Shown: piece after piece, positions 17,897 to 27,042 of the stretch
How the letters are laid out: each line of letters begins with the position of its first letter
Numbering within the stretch: the first letter of the stretch is position 1
Program-made: the position numbers and the translations under genes
DNA from: Nodosilinea sp. FACHB-131
GTDB lineage: Bacteria; Cyanobacteriota; Cyanobacteriia; Phormidesmidales; Phormidesmidaceae
Reading direction: 5' to 3'
Assembly (NCBI RefSeq): GCF_014695395.1
Contig: NZ_JACJOF010000044.1
Coordinates: 1-62,114, forward strand
Length of the DNA: 62,114 nt
Notes under the pieces: model-generated
Seen by the model: the letters and a program-made list of their open reading frames with translations, nothing else
Told to the model about the DNA's origin: nothing
Database searches by the model: none

Positions 17897-18310
17897 TCAA
17901 ACTCGCGGTGCATGGGGGAATGAACCCTTCAAGAACTTGACCGAAGCTAAATAGTACGCTTGAACTATACAGTTGTCACTTTGCTCCAAGCCAATCAGAA
18001 GGGTCATGCCTTCCCGTCCCAGCACTACAACGGTTTGCTCTGGGGTGAGCTGGGTGAGCGGAGTTCCCTGGTGGAGCCGAGCTGGCCAGTAGGAAGATAA
18101 GTACCTCACTCGTCCTCTCTGCGATGGTGTAATTGTCTCGACTACAGTACCTATGCCAGGGTGAGTAAAAAGCTGAAAATCCAGGCCGATAGAAGCTGTC
18201 CATGGTAAATGGTTCCCATGCAGTGCTAGAGGTATTCGGGAATGCGAAAAAGACGGATCGACCCATCCGAACACTACAAGGCTGATGTGACAAGGATGCG
18301 ATCGCATCAT
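17897..18310 (-). CDS. NfeD-like OB-fold protein (start uncertain)
   Basis: The second half reads GTVVETITPSQRGRVRYLSS, YWPARL, then EQTVVVLGREGMTLLI, the pattern of the NfeD C-terminal OB fold (G.V...G..W.A...G..V.V...G..L.V). Full NfeD membrane parts are missing; cyanobacteria often carry such short soluble versions. The first 50 residues look unlike the family, so the true start may be further downstream. It sits 51 bp upstream of umuD on the same strand and may be co-transcribed. A relative is at 35301-35534. Confidence 0.5.
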   Translation of the reverse strand: MMRSHPCHISLVVFGWVDPSFSHSRIPLALHGNHLPWTASIGLDFQLFTHPGIGTVVETITPSQRGRVRYLSSYWPARLHQGTPLTQLTPEQTVVVLGREGMTLLIGLEQSDNCIVQAYYLASVKFLKGSFPHAPRV

Positions 18311-18406
18311 GTCGCTTTTGTGTAGTTCAAGAAGTCAGGTCAGAATTGCTCTAAACCAATTAACGGGCCTATAGATGTAGATTTAACAGGGGGTCTTAGA
18401 ATTTTC

Positions 18407-20704
18407 TTAGTTCGGCTGTACGGCATCTTGCGATAGTCCAACCCTTTCTGCCAGCTCTAGCACATTGCCTGTGAACTCATTGATATCCCCCGAGAGAATC
18501 GCTGCCCCACCGGCAAAGGTGGCTGCTGCCGTCCTCGTCGCCAATAGCCGTTGTAGCCGCTTCCCAATCCGCTTCGGCTTCCGCTTCTCTGGGGCATTCA
18601 AGTCTGATTCCAGATCATCCAGCTCCATTAGTGCCTCGTCCTTCTGGGCCTCAGGGAACTGCTGGGCTGCATTCCGCAGTGCCGTTAGCAGTCGGCTGAT
18701 GTCGTTGCTGTTCTGGTTGATGGAGGCGGTCATCGAGCCGGTGTTGGTACCCGCAACGTTGCCAGTAGGACCGTGAAAGTTTTGGTTTACCTTAGGCGTC
18801 GCTGCTAAGATTTTAACGACTTCCATCATGTTACTTTTATAGACTTCAATCTGTCCCTGTTGCATCATCAGGAGAGACTGGTTGTAATAAAGGGCTTGTT
18901 GGGCTGCTTCAACTTCCCCTTTAAGCTGTTCTAACTCTGCTCCGCTAGCCTCAGTCTCAATATCTAGTCTTACAACAAAGTCATCGCCTTTTTCCTCTAT
19001 GCCCTGAACACCAATGTGGTGATCTGAGTATTGATCCCGTAATTCTTGAAAAGAACTTGAAAATGCCTTCCAATTTATTCTATCTTTAAATATTATGTCT
19101 ATTGTTTCTAAAGACTTCCTCATTAAAATAGTGAATTCATCGGATATGAAAAACGCTTGATTGTTGATAGGACGACGATCCTGAAAATAATATTTCCCAT
19201 CATCATTTTCCAGGTAAGACTGATAAAAAAACTCGCATTGAATTCCATCTAGATTTGTGTATCTATTGATGTTCCAATCCTGGATACATGTACCAGTAAA
19301 TATAGAATCTTTGAAGTTAGTGTTTAACGCTTGAACTCTGGCAAAATTTGAACCAAACAAATCAGCATTGCTAATATTCAAGAAATTAAGGCGTAAATTA
19401 AAAAGATTTGCTTCTCTTAACTTGGCGTTTCTAAGATTAGCCTCGTTCAATATTACAGATCTAAGATCTGCATGTGATAAATCACAGTCACTTAGATTGG
19501 CTTTACTAAAGTTTGTCCTATTCAGAGAAGCTCTAGACAAATTTGTTTTTTTAAGATTTGCTTCGCTTAGATTAGCCTCGCTTAGGTTGGCTCCGCTTAA
19601 ATCTGCTTCGCTTAGGTTTGCTCCCTCTAAATAAGCACCTGCAAGATTTGCTCCCCTTAAATAAGCTCCAGATAAATTTATGTTCGTTAAATTGTACTGT
19701 ACGTCAAGTGAAAAATCTATATCATACTTTTTCTGCCAATTTTTTAGCTCATCGGGAGTAAAATGTCTATTCTTTTGAATTTCAGGGTAGATAAATTCGT
19801 TGTATTTGTCTAATGCTTTAATATCCTGCTGAGTGATTAAAAGACGTGCAATTTGATCCTTTAAGGTAGGATTCCTGTTGTTTGTCCAGTAAAGATTTTG
19901 AGAGTTGATGAATTTAGTTCGGGTAAGAATTGAATGTCTCAAATCGGAAAATTTTAAGTCAGAAAAACTAAAGTCAGCTTCAGTTAAGTCAGCTCCGTAA
20001 AAACGCGTTGCCGATTGGCAAATTAATGATTTCAGAATCTCAAAAATAAAGTCTAAGATTTGCCTGTTTTCAAATTCGTCGAGAGGTATAGAGCCTATAA
20101 GTGCGTTAATTAAAAACAGAAAAATTGTGATACTTACGTTGAAAAAAGAAATTATATTTGCAAATACAAAGAGTGTTATGCTTGCTGCAATTAAGTCATT
20201 GCCAACGGCTTTGCTTATTATGAAAGGGCTAATTGATAGAAATAAAAATAAAAATAACGGTACTAAAAAAGATATTTTTGTGATGTAATTAAGATGACCT
20301 TTCTTGCTTGAAGCACAATAGACAAAAAGTATGAATAGGAATATTCCTATTGTGATGATATTAAAATAGTAGAGTAGTATTGTGAATTTGATTATAGAAT
20401 AGATGGATAAAATAGAGAGTATTGAAAATACTATAGCTGTTAGTAGTGATAGTAATAAAAAATATAGAGACCAGAATAGTGATATGCCAGTTTTCGCTTC
20501 CCTAAAGTCTGCGCCTTCTAGGATTGTGAACGAAAAGTTCGTTCCCTTAATGTTTGCTCCTGATAGATTGATTCGTGATAAATTTTTCCCCCTGATAAAT
20601 TTCCACCCACTAACGTCGGGGATTTCATCAGGATTTTCACGACGCCAGTTGTTCCAAGTCTCTACACCTTGGTTGAGGATCGAGATATGTTGCTTGTTTG
20701 CCAT
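18407..20704 (-). CDS. Membrane-anchored pentapeptide-repeat protein with shared EAD-family C-terminal module
   Basis: 765 residues. Short pentapeptide start (NLSRINLSGANIKGTNF), then five or six hydrophobic segments at about 75-210, a second pentapeptide solenoid at about 345-450 (ANLSEADLSGANLSEANL), and an alpha/beta plus coiled region ending in a module also present in the genes at 20777 and 22171: ISRLLTALRNAAQQFPEAQK, DEALMELDDLESDL, KRIGKRLQRLLA, then GGAAILSGDINEFTGNVLEL. The AT-rich 5' half contrasts with the GC-rich 3' module, which suggests domain swapping between paralogues. Probably a membrane platform for signalling or conflict; function unknown. Confidence 0.6.
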   Translation of the reverse strand: MANKQHISILNQGVETWNNWRRENPDEIPDVSGWKFIRGKNLSRINLSGANIKGTNFSFTILEGADFREAKTGISLFWSLYFLLLSLLTAIVFSILSILSIYSIIKFTILLYYFNIITIGIFLFILFVYCASSKKGHLNYITKISFLVPLFLFLFLSISPFIISKAVGNDLIAASITLFVFANIISFFNVSITIFLFLINALIGSIPLDEFENRQILDFIFEILKSLICQSATRFYGADLTEADFSFSDLKFSDLRHSILTRTKFINSQNLYWTNNRNPTLKDQIARLLITQQDIKALDKYNEFIYPEIQKNRHFTPDELKNWQKKYDIDFSLDVQYNLTNINLSGAYLRGANLAGAYLEGANLSEADLSGANLSEANLSEANLKKTNLSRASLNRTNFSKANLSDCDLSHADLRSVILNEANLRNAKLREANLFNLRLNFLNISNADLFGSNFARVQALNTNFKDSIFTGTCIQDWNINRYTNLDGIQCEFFYQSYLENDDGKYYFQDRRPINNQAFFISDEFTILMRKSLETIDIIFKDRINWKAFSSSFQELRDQYSDHHIGVQGIEEKGDDFVVRLDIETEASGAELEQLKGEVEAAQQALYYNQSLLMMQQGQIEVYKSNMMEVVKILAATPKVNQNFHGPTGNVAGTNTGSMTASINQNSNDISRLLTALRNAAQQFPEAQKDEALMELDDLESDLNAPEKRKPKRIGKRLQRLLATRTAAATFAGGAAILSGDINEFTGNVLELAERVGLSQDAVQPN

Positions 20705-20776
20705 ACAAAGTTTATTGCATAAGAAAATTAGAGCGAGAATATGTCACTACTTTGGTGGCGTACAATCCTTCATTAT

Positions 20777-21667
20777 TTAGTCTGTAATCTCTTTTTGTAG
20801 CTGCACTGCATCTTGCGACAGTCCTACTTTCTCTGCTAGCTCCATCACATTTCCTATGAACTCATTAATGTCCCCCGAGAATGTTGCTGCCCCACTGGCC
20901 AACGTCTTCGCCGCCGTTCCCATTGCAATCAGGCGTTGTAGCCGTTTCCCAATCCGCTTCGGTTCTTGCTTCTTTGGGGCCTTCAAATCAGATTCCAAAT
21001 CATCCAGCTCCATCAGTGCCTCGTCCTTCTGCTCCTCAGGGAACTGCTGGGCCGCCTCACGTAAGGCTGTCAGCAGGTAGGTAATGTCGTTGCTGTTCTG
21101 GTTGATGTGGGCGGTCATCGAGCCGTAGTTAGCGCCCGCGACATTGCCAACGGGACCATGGAAGTTCTGAACAGTGCCACCAATCTGGTTCCCCTGCACA
21201 GTCTCCGCAAAGCCCCCAGCGAATTGGGCACCCCGTAGGTCATACTTAGGAGCCTGGTTCTGGCTCAGGGCTTTAATGATGTCTAGCAACGCTTCAACGG
21301 TCTGCTGCTGGGGTGCTTGTTGTGATGTGGCTGTGCCTGTAGAGCTGAGAAAGCTGGACAGAACAGCCTTTAGGTCAGCTAAACCAGGACCAATGGGGCT
21401 TTCTACCCACTGTAAAAGGTATGCGCTGCGATCGCCTTGGGGGGCTGAGTTACTGGGGATATTGCCGGGGGGAGGGTTAAGGGCGAAGATCAGTTCATCA
21501 AACTGTGGGCCTGGAAGCGCATTCAGCGTCTTGATCAGGGTGAGCCGCTCGCCTGGCGACAGCTGGTGTTTGGCCTCGGTCATCAGTTCTCTTTGCCCCG
21601 CTGAGACTCTTCGTTGCTCCCAATCATACTCTGGCTGATTTAGGCAAAAAGACTCCCCATAGCGCAA
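20777..21667 (-). CDS. EAD-domain protein with shared C-terminal module
   Basis: 296 residues. N-terminal EAD-like domain (GERLTLIKTLNALPGPQFDE, APQGDRSAYLLQWVE, GPGLADLKAVLSSF), a linker with PKYDLRGAQFAGGFAE, and the same C-terminal module as 18407 and 22171 (ITYLLTALREAAQQFPEEQK, ELDDLESDL, KRIGKRLQRL, FSGDINEFIGN). It lacks the membrane and pentapeptide parts, so it is the minimal member of the family. The start could be the ATG 84 bases inside the frame (MTEAKHQLSPGERL). It lies 72 bp upstream of the 18407-20704 gene on the same strand, so they may form one transcript. Confidence 0.6.
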   Translation of the reverse strand: MRYGESFCLNQPEYDWEQRRVSAGQRELMTEAKHQLSPGERLTLIKTLNALPGPQFDELIFALNPPPGNIPSNSAPQGDRSAYLLQWVESPIGPGLADLKAVLSSFLSSTGTATSQQAPQQQTVEALLDIIKALSQNQAPKYDLRGAQFAGGFAETVQGNQIGGTVQNFHGPVGNVAGANYGSMTAHINQNSNDITYLLTALREAAQQFPEEQKDEALMELDDLESDLKAPKKQEPKRIGKRLQRLIAMGTAAKTLASGAATFSGDINEFIGNVMELAEKVGLSQDAVQLQKEITD

Positions 21668-21708
21668 TCGCCCGAAGACGATATGGCTGCTACAGGGAGT
21701 TAGAGCGT

Positions 21709-21990
21709 TTAGGAGCTACCAATCTGGTCGCCTTCAACAGTTTCTGCAAATCCGCCAGCGAATTGGGCACCCCGTAGGTCATACCTGGGGCCATGGGTTT
21801 CGCTCAGGGTTTGGATGATGGTTTGCAATGCTTCGATCTGCTGGCGCTGGGCGTCTAGCTGTCGGCGGTACTCGGCCAGCAGCTCACGGTACTCAGTTAA
21901 AACTGCATTGCCGCTGCTTGCCGCACAAGCTGGCTGTGCCGCCTGCAAAAAGGGGCAAACATATTGAGCATTGTTCCCGGCACCATCCAC
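21709..21990 (-). pseudogene. Truncated paralogue of the EAD/pentapeptide family
   Basis: A coiled stretch (TEYRELLAEYRRQLDAQRQQ, then IEALQTIIQ) leads into GPRYDLRGAQFAGGFAETVE and stops right after GDQIGSS, where relatives continue into the ALR/FP.EQKD module. The N-terminal 20 residues are not family-like. Both ends are missing, so it is a fragment. Confidence 0.5.
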
Positions 21991-22170
21991 GCAGGGTCAG
22001 AAGAACAAGACTTAGGTGTTGCAGGAGGCAGTGCAGCATGGCCGTTTCCTCAATGCAGCAGGGGTTGCTGGTCTGCCCAATTATCGGCAAAGCAGCCAGC
22101 TGATCCCTTTGGTGTGAGAGCAGTTAGTGGATTGGCACAGCAAACTGTCACACTTTTTCCTGCTTTGGGG
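21991..22170. other. Spacer between family members
   Basis: No gene seen; probably the rest of the eroded paralogue. Confidence 0.35.
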
Positions 22171-24186
22171 CTATGGGGTTCCCTGGCTGGGCTGAACTAG
22201 CTCGATTGGCACACCCAGTTTGTTGGTTAGGTCCAGCACGTTGCCAGTGAAGTCATTCAGGTTGCCGGAGAAGGTAGCTGCCCCGCCAGCAATGGTAACA
22301 GCGGCGGTTCCAGCAGCAGCGAGCTGTTTCAACTTGCGCCCCAGTCGGCCTGGGTCTGGCTCAGGCTTCTTCAGATCGGTTTCTATGTCATCGATCAAGT
22401 CGAGGGCATTGTCTTTTTGTTCTGGGGGAAAGGTCTGAACCTGTTCACGTAGGGCTGCGATTAGGTCGGTGATCTCTTCGAGGCTGGCTCCATAGTTGTT
22501 GATGACGCCGCCAATTTGGTTACCCTCTACTGTCTCAGCAAAGCCCCCGGCGAACTGAGCGCCCTGGAGGTTGTATTTTGGGCCTTCGGTGTTGTTTACC
22601 ATTGCGGTTGCCTCTGCTTTGATGGGTCTACTCGCTGCTAGCTTAGCCAATTCAAGCAAGTCAGTACTTTGCTGTTTGTAAATCTCGATCTCTCTGTCCT
22701 TAGCGTGGAGCTGCTGCCGATACTGAATTTCTATTAGCTGAAGATGCTCTGAATAGCGCTGTTTTACCTGAGTCTCAATAGTGGCCTTGTCAGCTTCCTG
22801 ATTTACCTCTAGCCGCACCACAAAGCCCTCTGCCTTTTTCTCCAACCCCTGAACAGAGAGGTCACTGTTGGGGTGTTGCGATCGCACCTCCTGAAATGAA
22901 GCAAAGAACGCCTTCCAGTCAATCCCTTCAGTAAACGTCAGGTCAATAGTTTCGAGAGCACTCGCTAAGATTTGGAACCGCTGAGTGAACTCACCAGGAG
23001 CAAAGGTGCTACTCGGGGCTACGGGAAGGCGAGCAGAAAATTCATTCCCGTTCAGAGTTCGAAAAACGTAATCACAATTGATTTTATCTAACTTCGTTGA
23101 ACTTCCAATTTGCCAGTCTGCTATACATGCTCCAGTAAGAGTTGCGCCTCTTAGATCGGCATTTTCCAACTGAGCTTGTCTCAGGATTGCATTCGACAGA
23201 TCTGCATATCTCAAGTTTGCTTGGTTTAGATTTGTACCAATGAAACTGGCATTTTTGAGATTAGCTTTCTGAAGATTGACTCCCATCAGATTCAAGCCAT
23301 CAAAGTTTTGAGATTGTCCATCAAGCTCAACTACTAGTTTTTGAATCTTTGGATCTGACAAATAGGTGTTTCCTAGCCGAGCGAATTCTAGTCCTTTTGC
23401 TCTATGCCAGCGAGTTTGTGTCAAGTTTGCATTTCTAAAGTCGGTGTTTTTAAGAATGGCCTGGGTGAAATCAGCATTCGTAAGGTTTGCGCTTTTGAAA
23501 GATGTTCCTCCCACCGCAGCAAGGGCAATAGAGATTTTGCGAACAAGGAACGCTGTCTCATCCCCAGATAAGGCTCTTACAGAAATATAAACACTTGTAG
23601 ATATTGCCGCTAAAGATATGATGACTCCGGCTTGAGCTTCTATGCTAATTAGATGAATATTACGTGTTAATACAGCGCTAGCCACAGCAGAAAATGTAAT
23701 TCCTGAGGCCGCCCAGTTTCTAGTCAATATACTAGCGGTAGTTACAGTTACTGCAAGAGAAAAAATGCCAAATCCCAAAACAGTAAGTATGATTAGTCCA
23801 GTCAAGGCTCCTTCTAAAAAATGATCTGCGTTCGGCACGCCTGAAGCAAGAAGAATAGTAGAGAGAAAAATAAAAAGAATTACTAAGAGTAAAGATGTTA
23901 CCATCGCGGCTGGAAAGCCGCGAATGAAGGTTGTAAGAGTAAGAGTAATTATTAAAATAAAGAAGATTGAGGCATCGATTGGCTCGGAACTAAGATTTGG
24001 AATTGCTGCCGCTAATCCTATCTGAAATAGAGCGCCCAATAAAGCAGATGAAAAAAACAGTGTGATTATCCAAAGAAAGTATATTGGACGTTTTATCCCT
24101 GCTCTTGCTTTAATGAACTTCTCGTCCACCAGGTTCTTACCTGCAAAGGAAATACTTTTAATATTAAAGCCCGTCATATCTTTCAA
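22171..24186 (-). CDS. Membrane pentapeptide-repeat protein with shared C-terminal module
   Basis: 671 residues. About six hydrophobic segments at 35-225, then pentapeptides (FKSANLTNADFTQAILKNTD; LMGVNLQKANLKNASF), an alpha/beta region with coiled coil (TIETQVKQRYSEHLQLIEIQ), the PKYNLQGAQFAGGFAE linker and the family C-terminus (ITDLIAALREQVQTFPPEQK, DIETDLKKP, GRLGRKLKQLAA, FSGNLNDFTGN). Same layout as 18407-20704 but clearly diverged. Both share a segment LETIDL.F...I.WKAFF.SFQE with RLE/RLD strands. Fourth member of a local expansion; role not known. Confidence 0.6.
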   Translation of the reverse strand: MKDMTGFNIKSISFAGKNLVDEKFIKARAGIKRPIYFLWIITLFFSSALLGALFQIGLAAAIPNLSSEPIDASIFFILIITLTLTTFIRGFPAAMVTSLLLVILFIFLSTILLASGVPNADHFLEGALTGLIILTVLGFGIFSLAVTVTTASILTRNWAASGITFSAVASAVLTRNIHLISIEAQAGVIISLAAISTSVYISVRALSGDETAFLVRKISIALAAVGGTSFKSANLTNADFTQAILKNTDFRNANLTQTRWHRAKGLEFARLGNTYLSDPKIQKLVVELDGQSQNFDGLNLMGVNLQKANLKNASFIGTNLNQANLRYADLSNAILRQAQLENADLRGATLTGACIADWQIGSSTKLDKINCDYVFRTLNGNEFSARLPVAPSSTFAPGEFTQRFQILASALETIDLTFTEGIDWKAFFASFQEVRSQHPNSDLSVQGLEKKAEGFVVRLEVNQEADKATIETQVKQRYSEHLQLIEIQYRQQLHAKDREIEIYKQQSTDLLELAKLAASRPIKAEATAMVNNTEGPKYNLQGAQFAGGFAETVEGNQIGGVINNYGASLEEITDLIAALREQVQTFPPEQKDNALDLIDDIETDLKKPEPDPGRLGRKLKQLAAAGTAAVTIAGGAATFSGNLNDFTGNVLDLTNKLGVPIELVQPSQGTP

Positions 24187-24426
24187 GTCATCAGCCTTCG
24201 ACTTTCCTTAAGCTCTTATCGTTGACACATTTAACTTTGATACAAGAAATTGCATAAATTGTCAGCCAATTTGATGCTTTAGCCCTCTTTCCTAATTCCC
24301 ATAAGGAACAACTAGAATGAACATCATTGAGATTGAGTCTTGTATTAAGAAAGTTAATTACCAATTAAAAGTAAAACTCATTTTTATATAGAACAGCAAG
24401 AGATAGCTCACTTTAGACGTCTTTTA

Positions 24427-24744
24427 CTAAGAGCAGTCTACGTGTATGGTAAACGAAACCCCATTTTTTTTGACTGTTATGCTGCAACGTTCTTCACGAG
24501 ACTCCTCAACAAGTGTAAAGGCACTAGTATAGAAATCTTCGAGTTTGTTCTGTTTGAGAATCTCGTTGAAATCTTGGAGAATACTCGCAGTACTACCCCT
24601 TGTCCGGCTGGTTTTCTTCTCAAGCTGCACTTCTGTTACTTGGACATTTAGAATAGAGTACTTCTCAAGAACTTTCTTAAAGGCATTGACCAGTTCATCG
24701 TTCTTTTTATCAACTACAGATCGTATTGTCTCTAAGTCACTCAT
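24427..24744 (-). CDS. Hypothetical protein, 105 residues
   Basis: Clean start: GGAGG then TAAAAC and ATG. Helical N-terminal half with charged residues (MSDLETIRSVVDKKNDELVN), Lys/Arg-rich centre, then an EERCSITVKKNGVSFTIHVD strand pair. No family recognised. It is AT-rich like the pentapeptide genes nearby. 24187-24426 upstream of the previous gene holds only AT-rich DNA. Confidence 0.5.
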   Translation of the reverse strand: MSDLETIRSVVDKKNDELVNAFKKVLEKYSILNVQVTEVQLEKKTSRTRGSTASILQDFNEILKQNKLEDFYTSAFTLVEESREERCSITVKKNGVSFTIHVDCS

Positions 24745-24882
24745 GTTTTACCTCCAAAGTTCGTAGCTTTCTGGAAACGCGCTTAGTTTCAGGTTGAATA
24801 ACCGTATCTATGAATCCTTGTTGCCAAGCATTGTTCTCTTTATTCCCAAGATAGCAGGCTCTTCAGGCAGCTTCGAGAATAC

Positions 24883-25209
24883 TACTAAACTGCTACAGAG
24901 CTGATTGTCGATGATGCCCACCGCTTCCCGGCGAGTCTGCGTTACTGGCTAGAGGATGTCTTGAAAGCAGACGGACTACTGTTGCTGCTGGCGGATCGGC
25001 CCCCGGCAAAGGATGTATTTCTAAAGCTGCCCAGGATGGAGTTATACCCCCTAACCCCAGACCAGATCCGCACAGTGATGTATCAGGAAGCCACTAACCA
25101 AGGGCTAGCGATCAATCCCAGCCGCTTTGCTGACCTCCAGCAGCGGGTAGGTGGTAACCCAGCCCTAGCTAAGCGGGTAGTGCATGAGGAACTGCTGGGC
25201 ATTGGGTAA
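24883..25209 (+). pseudogene. AAA ATPase, C-terminal fragment
   Basis: The open frame begins after a TAA with TELIVDDAHRFPASLRYWLE, which looks like a Walker B DDAH and following helix of an AAA_22-type ATPase, then LLLLLADRPPAKDVF for sensor 1, then a winged-helix-like tail (LTPDQIRTVMYQEA, RVGGNPALAKRVVHEELLG). The Walker A half and the start codon are absent. A small membrane ORF follows 4 bp after the stop. Confidence 0.5.
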
Positions 25210-25212
25210 GAG

Positions 25213-25353
25213 ATGAGCACCGACCACCGGCAGTACATTGACGGCACCCCTTTCCTGATTGCTGGCCTCAGCGCCGTTGGCATTGTTCGGTTGATTAGCA
25301 TTGATCTAGGCGATAAAGCTCTCTACATCGTCGGTGGGGTGGCCACCCCCTAA
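25213..25353 (+). CDS. Small one-TM protein, 46 residues
   Basis: MSTDHRQYIDGTPFLIAGLS then AVGIVRLISIDLGDK and ALYIVGGVATP. It starts 4 bases after the stop of the broken ATPase, with no strong ribosome site, so it probably depended on coupling. One hydrophobic stretch. Whether still translated is unclear. Confidence 0.35.
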   Translation: MSTDHRQYIDGTPFLIAGLSAVGIVRLISIDLGDKALYIVGGVATP

Positions 25354-25600
25354 GCGGGTTAATTCTATCAACCTAACCGGGTGAAAATAGTTGTCTCACG
25401 TAAGACAACACCCCCCAAACCTAATCGGGTGATCTGAGCCAACCGGCTAGGGTGAGGTTTGTAAACATTGATTTAAGGAGGCTTGACTCAAGGCGGGTAT
25501 ATCAGTTCCGAAAATACACGTAGAGATATGTAGGAACAATTCTCAATAAGAATAGGCAAATTGGCTGATTAGCGCTAGAACAACGTGAAATCAAGGATTC
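25354..25600. other. Intergenic before recombinase
   Basis: Contains short repeats of the AACC(T/C)AA-type (CCTAACCGGGTGAAA, CCTAATCGGGTGATC) and a half copy of the palindrome at 25601 (AAGAATAGGCAAA near 25546). No gene. Confidence 0.4.
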
Positions 25601-25631
25601 ATAGTTCGTATTCTGTAAGAATAGGAACTAT
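25601..25631. promoter_or_regulatory. 31-bp palindrome upstream of the recombinase gene, candidate recombination site or operator
   Basis: ATAGTTCGTATTCTG T AAGAATAGGAACTAT: 13 of 15 arm positions pair around a central T. It ends 21 bp before the ATG of the tyrosine recombinase at 25653. Two inverted 11-13 bp arms are the usual layout for a tyrosine-recombinase binding pair, and also for an autoregulatory operator. Confidence 0.5.
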
Positions 25632-25652
25632 AGCCGCAGGTGAGGGGCGTGG

Positions 25653-26279
25653 ATGCCAAAGGTTAGCCGTAAAGGTCAGGCCGAGGTCTTAAATCAGGAG
25701 CAGTTGACTCAGCTATGGGCTGAGCTGAATTTTCCCCATAGTCTGATCGCTCAGCTGGCCTACTACACCGGCAGCCGCATTAGTGAAGTGTGCTCGCTCA
25801 AAATTGAAGACATCAGCGCCGGTCAGGTGGTGGTGCGGCAGCATAAAACCGACCGCACGAAAGAAGTGGTGATGGTGCCCCGGCTCAAAGCGGCGATCGC
25901 CCAGGCGCAGATGCCCAGCTCGGGGTATCTGTTCCCAGCCGCGAAGTGGACACGGGCGACGGTGAAGCAGTACCGCATTCAGCGCCAGGCCAATGGCGAC
26001 TATTACTTTGCGCGAGTGGGGGAACGGCCCCCTCGGCAGCATATCAGCACCCGAGCGGTAGATAAGGCGTTGCGGAAAGCCTCTGATCTGCTGGGGCTGG
26101 AGGGGGTGAGTACCCATACCTTTAGGCGATCGCTGGCTACCCATCTCTATGATGCGGGGGTTCCTCTGCGTCAGATTATGGCGATTACGGGTCATGCGAG
26201 TTTGGCGTCGTTGACCAGCTACCTGAATCTGGAGCAGCGGGCGGCGGGGGATGCGTTATTGGGGTTCTTTGCGGAGTAG
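25653..26279 (+). CDS. Short tyrosine recombinase (Xer-like catalytic domain)
   Basis: 208 residues, ATG behind AGGTGAGGGG. Catalytic set complete: Arg in YTGSRISEVCSL, Lys in the beta turn VVRQHKTDRTKE, HTFRRSLATHL, GHASLASL and Tyr in TSYLNL. The N-terminal core-binding (SAM-like) domain is missing, so the enzyme is about two thirds of normal length. Stand-alone catalytic recombinases of this type occur on cyanobacterial plasmids. The palindrome at 25601-25631 is the obvious candidate site. A similar short recombinase is at 37127-37675. Confidence 0.85.
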   Translation: MPKVSRKGQAEVLNQEQLTQLWAELNFPHSLIAQLAYYTGSRISEVCSLKIEDISAGQVVVRQHKTDRTKEVVMVPRLKAAIAQAQMPSSGYLFPAAKWTRATVKQYRIQRQANGDYYFARVGERPPRQHISTRAVDKALRKASDLLGLEGVSTHTFRRSLATHLYDAGVPLRQIMAITGHASLASLTSYLNLEQRAAGDALLGFFAE

Positions 26280-26566
26280 GGGAGGCTTAGCCTGCTCGAC
26301 TTCAACTTGGTGTGGGGCTGGGATGACGTTGAAGCAGTTGGGCCATGTTAGGGGCGCGGGGAAGCGATTTGGGAAGTGATGGGCATCAGCTAGGGCGCGA
26401 TCGCAGACGCAGACTCTGCTACTACCCTTCGCTCCACGGTTGATGGGGGCACAGGGCAGTACGAAGCCCTGTTGGGTAGATAGGCCGCTATAAAAGTATT
26501 TTAATAATCAGCAGGGAGACGCTCTAGAATCTTGTCATCTAAGAAAGTTAGAAGAAAGTTCAAGAT
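26280..26566. other. Intergenic after recombinase
   Basis: Contains an inverted pair CTTCAAC / GTTGAAG (around 26299 and 26329) but no RYYYAAC-to-GTTRRRY attC. The promoter of the next gene may be near AAAAGTATTTTAATAATCAG. Confidence 0.35.
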
Positions 26567-27016
26567 ATGGAAGATCCGGTTAGTATAGCAGTCAAGTTTT
26601 GGGAAAAGAGTCTCGAATCTTCAGCTTACTTCCACAAGCAGGGTGATGAAGCTGTCAAGTTCTACATTGGAATTAATACAGCTCTTGCAGCTTGGCTCTT
26701 AACCAATGCAGCAAATTCCCCTACTTTCATTTTTGCTGTAATGGCACTTGGGGTATTTGGTGCTGGGCATGTAGTGTACTATCACAATAGAGGCTTCAGG
26801 CTTCAGCAACGGGCTAATCGAATAGCTAGAGAAATTGCCCAGATGTTACATTTGTCAGAGTCAATGAAGGTTTGGGATTCCTCAGATGATTTGAAATTGA
26901 AAAACATTATTATTCCTGGTCATCCCGCAGCTCAAATTGCTTTCAATGCTTTGATAGTCCTCTGCATTAGCTTTGTATATGCTTTTGTACTTTTGTTGAA
27001 ATTGATTGGAGGATGA
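26567..27016 (+). CDS. Three-TM membrane protein, 149 residues
   Basis: Hydrophobic segments at about 36-47 with 50-70 (IGINTALAAWLLTNAA; FIFAVMALGVFGAGHVVYY) and at the C-terminus (IAFNALIVLCISFVYAFVLL), with a basic helix between. No family named with confidence; the size and membrane pattern are similar to membrane effectors in conflict systems. Followed 26 bp later by an attC-like site, so it may be a cassette gene on the plus strand. Confidence 0.5.
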   Translation: MEDPVSIAVKFWEKSLESSAYFHKQGDEAVKFYIGINTALAAWLLTNAANSPTFIFAVMALGVFGAGHVVYYHNRGFRLQQRANRIAREIAQMLHLSESMKVWDSSDDLKLKNIIIPGHPAAQIAFNALIVLCISFVYAFVLLLKLIGG

Positions 27017-27042
27017 AAACTATAATCCATGTGCCGATATCA

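Noticed and set aside
17976..18293. Second minus-strand frame over the NfeD-like gene
   Set aside because: Only the other frame carries the NfeD OB pattern.
25601..25631. True yeast-type FRT site
   Set aside because: The arm resemblance to FRT is only partial and the neighbour is a Xer-like enzyme, so it is treated as a local site, not evidence for Flp.
26471..26477. Another attC end (GTTGGGT) before 26567
   Set aside because: No RYYYAAC partner with a pairing arm is found within 150 bp.
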